Of a stretch of DNA of 8,180 bases, positions 6,079-8,180 are shown in pieces. The notes under the pieces are model-generated. The model ran no database searches. It was not told the DNA's origin and worked only from the letters and a program-made list of their open reading frames with translations. This DNA is from Planctomycetota bacterium. Its GTDB lineage: Bacteria > Planctomycetota > Planctomycetia > Planctomycetales > Planctomycetaceae. Numbering within the stretch: the stretch's first letter is position 1; every line of letters begins with the position of its first letter. Location: assembly GCA_013151585.1 (NCBI GenBank), contig JAADHY010000121.1:1-8180 (forward strand), written 5' to 3'. The position numbers and the translations under genes are program-made.

Positions 6079-6196
6079 CCCCACGGCGGATTGGCGGCAA
6101 GGGCTTGACAAAGGGGCCGTGATGAGAAGGCTCCGACAGACGCTGCGGCGTTTGACAGCCGGTGCGGGGTTCGATGTGACAAAAAAGGACGAGCGC

Positions 6197-7324
6197 ATGA
6201 CGGCATTGGAGTATGCGAAAGAGTTGATCCGATTCAAGACGGTCAGCACGGATTCGAACGTGGCGATCAGTGAGTACCTGCAAGAAGTGCTCCGGAGGAT
6301 CGGCTTCGAAACGGAGTGGATCGAATACGAGAGGCCGGAAGGGGTCCGGAAGGCGAACGTGGTCGGGAAGAAAGGAGGCGGTCGCGGGGGCTTAGCTTAT
6401 TTCGGCCACACGGACGTCGTGCCAGCCGATACGTGGTTCTGTGAAGAGTCCGGGCCGTTTGAACCGATGGTCCGGGACGGGCGCCTCTATGGTCGTGGCA
6501 GTTGCGACATGAAGGGCTCGCTGGCCTGCATCTTGGCGGCTGCTGAACAGTTTCGTCCTGAGGAGCTGAAGGAACCGATTTATGTCGGATTCACGGCGGA
6601 CGAGGAGGTCGGCTATTTCGGTGCCGCCAAGGTCGCTCGGAGATCGCGTCTGTTCCGCGAGATGGTCGAAGGGCAGAGCCGCGGGATCATCGGCGAACCA
6701 ACGGAGATGGCCGTCGTGTATGCGCACAAAGGGGCTTACTGGATAGTGGCCACCGCGCGCGGACGAGCAGCTCATTCGAGTACCCGCGAAGGAATCAACG
6801 CCAATTTGGCCATGATCCCTTACCTGGTCGAGATGAAGCGGATCTACGACGAGACGGAAACGAATCCCGCCTGGCAAAACGACGAGTTTGATCCGCCCAC
6901 GATCTGCTGGAACATCGGCATCAACGATTTCACGCGTGCGTTGAACATCACGCCCGCTCAGAGCGTCTGCACGGTCTGTTTTCGCCCGATGCCCGGGCAA
7001 AACGTCGAGGAGCTGATTGAGCGGGCCCGCCGTGCGGCCGAGGTCCAAGGGCTCAAGTTCGAGGTGCCTCTGGCGGCCCCGCCGTTATATGTTGACCCAG
7101 AGTCGGAGTATGTGCGCGAGATGGTCCGATTGTCGGGCCAGGAACGGCCCAAAACCGTGTCGTACGGAACCGACGGAACCCAGTTCACCGAATTGAAGCG
7201 GCTTGTCGTTATCGGCCCGGGCAACGTCGCGCAGGCTCATACAATCGACGAATGGATTTCCCTGGAACAACTGGAGCGGGGGACAGAGACCTACGCACGG
7301 TTCATCCGCCAGTGGTGCTGTTGA
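6197..7324 (+). CDS. M20 family zinc metallopeptidase / deacylase (ArgE/DapE/CPG2 type)
   Basis: The 375-residue cytoplasmic enzyme is a two-zinc amidohydrolase of the family containing acetylornithine deacetylase, succinyl-diaminopimelate desuccinylase and carboxypeptidase G2. The full metal site is visible: H71 and D73 in GHTDVVPA, bridging D104 in GSCDMKGS, general base E136 and ligand E137 in TADEEVGYFGA, E167 in GEPTE, and H348 in AQAHTIDEW. These positions nearly match those of DapE (67, 100, 134/135, 163, 349). The inserted dimerisation domain is marked by AHKGAYW (176-182) and AAHSSTREGINAN (191-203). The ATG at 6197 is chosen because AAGGA stands 7 bases before it and the product then begins at the usual family N-terminus. 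The frame is open upstream with an alternative ATG at 6122. No arginine or lysine biosynthesis genes are near, so the substrate is not settled; ArgE-like deacetylation is one possibility. It is convergent with the lipoprotein gene at 7420. Confidence 0.93.
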   Translation: MTALEYAKELIRFKTVSTDSNVAISEYLQEVLRRIGFETEWIEYERPEGVRKANVVGKKGGGRGGLAYFGHTDVVPADTWFCEESGPFEPMVRDGRLYGRGSCDMKGSLACILAAAEQFRPEELKEPIYVGFTADEEVGYFGAAKVARRSRLFREMVEGQSRGIIGEPTEMAVVYAHKGAYWIVATARGRAAHSSTREGINANLAMIPYLVEMKRIYDETETNPAWQNDEFDPPTICWNIGINDFTRALNITPAQSVCTVCFRPMPGQNVEELIERARRAAEVQGLKFEVPLAAPPLYVDPESEYVREMVRLSGQERPKTVSYGTDGTQFTELKRLVVIGPGNVAQAHTIDEWISLEQLERGTETYARFIRQWCC

Positions 7325-7394
7325 AACGGGACCGTGGGAAAAGAGCGGTTGAGGCCGTCTGCTCGGCGCGGGGCTGGTTTCCCTTGGATTTCGG

Positions 7395-7417
7395 GCGGCC
7401 CATTCCCAGCGGGCCGC
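7395..7417. terminator. Possible bidirectional stem-loop between convergent genes
   Basis: GCGGCCC (7395-7401) and GGGCCGC (7411-7417) form a perfect 7-bp all-GC stem with a 9-base loop. It lies between the stop codons of the M20 peptidase (7324) and the lipoprotein (7420, only 3 bases away), where a terminator would be expected. No T-run follows in either direction, so it is not a classical intrinsic terminator. It may protect 3' ends or cause pausing. Confidence 0.4.
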
Positions 7418-7419
7418 GA

Positions 7420-8028
7420 TCAGAAGCCGAAGCCACCGACCGAACCGGCGCCGAAGCCAAACCCGAAACCACCGCCTCCGAAACCGCCATAGCCGAAGCC
7501 CTGGTTGCCGAGGCCGAAGCCTCGCGAGCCGATGAAGCGGTAGTAGTCCGCCTCGGCTTCTCGCGACACCAGTCCGCGTCCGTAGGGCGTCCCGACGAGT
7601 GTCCTTTGAGCGGCGTCGGGGTTCCCCAGGTCGCTCAGGATTTGTGCAATCAGGTTGCGGCGCAGTTGATCCAGCTCGGGATCGGAATTGTTCTCGCTGC
7701 GTTCCACAATGACGGGAAACGGAGCGCTGCGCATTCGGGCGGCGATCTCCAAGATGTGGTCTTTTCCATCGGGCGTCAATTCCGCCGTGTTGTCGACGAA
7801 CTCGCGGCGATAGATGATGAAGTCCGACGCCTCCCCATTCGTTTCCATCGCTTCGTAATGGGCGCGCACAATGCTGCCCAGTGGATAGGTATCCGGGATG
7901 GCGTACGAACGCCGACACGCAAAGCTGGTGGGAACGAACGTGATAGTCGGTTTCAGGCAGCCCACCAGCGTGACGGCCACGGCGCCGCTCAGTAACAGTC
8001 CGATCCAAACACGGTTCGGTCGGTTCAT
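7420..8028 (-). CDS. Lipoprotein with OmpA-like middle and Gly/Phe-rich tail
   Basis: The 202-residue product has a signal peptide (MNRPNRVWIGLLLSG and following) with the lipobox LVGC at 21-24, so Cys24 is the expected lipid-anchored residue. Residues about 68-165 resemble an OmpA-type fold: FVDNTAELTPDGKDHILEIA (77-96), a PVIVE strand (105-109), an LDQLRRNLIAQILSDLG helix (119-135) and a second strand TLVGTP (143-148). The canonical peptidoglycan-binding Asp/Arg signature is not clear, so binding is uncertain. From about 167 to the end the protein is almost only Gly and Phe with a few Asn, Gln, Tyr and Leu. The ATG at 8028 has AAGGA 10 bases upstream. No other gene is on its transcript within the window. 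Lipoprotein nature is firm; the OmpA resemblance is tentative; function is unknown. A cell-envelope structural role is a guess. Confidence 0.85.
   Translation of the reverse strand: MNRPNRVWIGLLLSGAVAVTLVGCLKPTITFVPTSFACRRSYAIPDTYPLGSIVRAHYEAMETNGEASDFIIYRREFVDNTAELTPDGKDHILEIAARMRSAPFPVIVERSENNSDPELDQLRRNLIAQILSDLGNPDAAQRTLVGTPYGRGLVSREAEADYYRFIGSRGFGLGNQGFGYGGFGGGGFGFGFGAGSVGGFGF
7423..7530 (-). repeat. Gly/Phe-rich coding repeat at the lipoprotein C-terminus
   Basis: The DNA carries four exact copies of CCGAAGCC on the plus strand at 7427, 7451, 7493 and 7514. Their spacings (24, 42 and 21 bases) are all multiples of three, so each encodes the same Gly-Phe-Gly phase on the minus strand. 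The product is a low-complexity tail of GFG-like units. It probably grew by in-frame duplication and may vary in length between strains. Confidence 0.6.
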
Positions 8029-8114
8029 GGGGTCGTCATCCTTTTCGGTGCGGGGTACAGGGCCCTTCTTCTCAGATCGGCTCGCGCGCCCTCGGGAGCG
8101 TAGCCGGGTTGAGG

Positions 8115-8141
8115 GTTATCGTGGGTTTAACGCAGGATAAC
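8115..8141. promoter_or_regulatory. Inverted repeat upstream of the lipoprotein
   Basis: GTTATC (8115-8120) and GATAAC (8136-8141) are perfect inverted arms separated by 15 bases, about 90 bases before the lipoprotein start in a locally AT-richer stretch. On the minus strand the GATAAC at 8120-8115 could also serve as a -10 element (4 of 6), but no good -35 lies upstream. It may be a regulator site or chance. Confidence 0.25.
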
Positions 8142-8180
8142 GAAGTTGGTCCGCACGACTCCTTAACGTCTTGAGCTAGG

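Larger units (their letters stand above)
5696..6196. other. Divergent intergenic region between cutA and the M20 peptidase
   Basis: About 500 bases separate two divergent genes. It should hold both promoters; one candidate for each is listed. Three TTGACA words occur on the plus strand at 6050, 6105 and 6152, of which only the first has a fair -10 partner. A doubtful plus-strand frame (5721-6053) covers the left two-thirds and is listed separately. Longer minus-strand frames here run antisense through the start of the peptidase gene or through cutA in another frame and are not credible. Confidence 0.6.

Noticed and set aside
5945..6196. Upstream extension of the M20 frame, with a further start at ATG 6122
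   Set aside because: The added residues are Arg/Ser-rich, not a signal peptide, and the ATG at 6197 has a better ribosome binding site and gives the normal family N-terminus.
5430..6206. 258-codon minus-strand open frame over cutA and its upstream spacer
   Set aside because: It covers cutA in a different frame; cutA has all family motifs and a strong ribosome binding site.
7336..7383. GGGAAA...TTTCCC arms with an inner GCCG/CGGC hairpin as terminator of the M20 gene
   Set aside because: The outer arms are distant with mismatches, and only scattered T residues follow; too weak to list as a feature.
7252..7995. 247-codon plus-strand open frame opposite the lipoprotein
   Set aside because: It overlaps the M20 C-terminus in another frame and is antisense to a gene with a clear lipobox; the Glu/Ala repeats are the reverse reading of the Gly/Phe tail.
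7085..8008. 307-codon minus-strand open frame across the M20 gene end and the lipoprotein
   Set aside because: It is antisense to the well-supported M20 gene and shares the strand of the lipoprotein in another frame; its product is Arg-rich with no domain.

Overview
This 8.2 kb stretch of moderately high-GC bacterial chromosome most likely comes from a planctomycete, probably of the Pirellula/Rhodopirellula type. That is an inference from gene types: a Tat-exported Gfo/Idh/MocA oxidoreductase with the WHWFWHWGTGELGNNG block, a lipoprotein with a peptidase-MA-like HExxH core, a lipoprotein with a Gly/Phe-rich tail, long gene-poor spacers, and genes scattered on both strands. No rRNA, tRNA, CRISPR array, insertion sequence, phage gene or integration site was seen.

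Layout, left to right. (1) The left edge holds the first 78 codons of ribonuclease III (rnc) on the minus strand. (2) A spacer of about 535 bases has no convincing gene but carries an imperfect 10-bp stem-loop. (3) Two minus-strand genes follow: a small single-pass membrane protein (1785-2105) and, downstream of it, a lipoprotein zinc-metallopeptidase-like protein (770-1651). (4) A divergent spacer of about 480 bases leads to the plus-strand Tat-exported oxidoreductase (2588-3874). (5) A convergent spacer with a perfect short inverted repeat separates it from a minus-strand cluster read cutA (5381-5695), hotdog thioesterase (4875-5384), SRAP/YedK-type abasic-site protein (4118-4849). The first two overlap by 4 bases and the third follows after 25 bases, so they look like one operon. 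(6) A divergent spacer of about 500 bases leads to a plus-strand M20 metallopeptidase/deacylase of the ArgE/DapE type (6197-7324). (7) Convergent to it is a minus-strand lipoprotein with an OmpA-like middle and a Gly/Phe-rich tail (7420-8028). About 150 bases of its upstream region close the window.

The genes do not form one pathway. The cutA-thioesterase-SRAP cluster is the only clear co-transcribed set, and its members have no obvious shared function. Three proteins carry export signals (two lipoboxes, one Tat motif) and one is membrane-anchored, so the cell envelope is well represented.

I did not find a convincing undescribed system; this looks like ordinary chromosome. The items most worth a second look are the OmpA-like lipoprotein with its glycine/phenylalanine tail, the paired membrane protein and lipoprotein metallopeptidase, the odd cutA-thioesterase-SRAP operon, and a perfect inverted repeat that may be a dispersed element.
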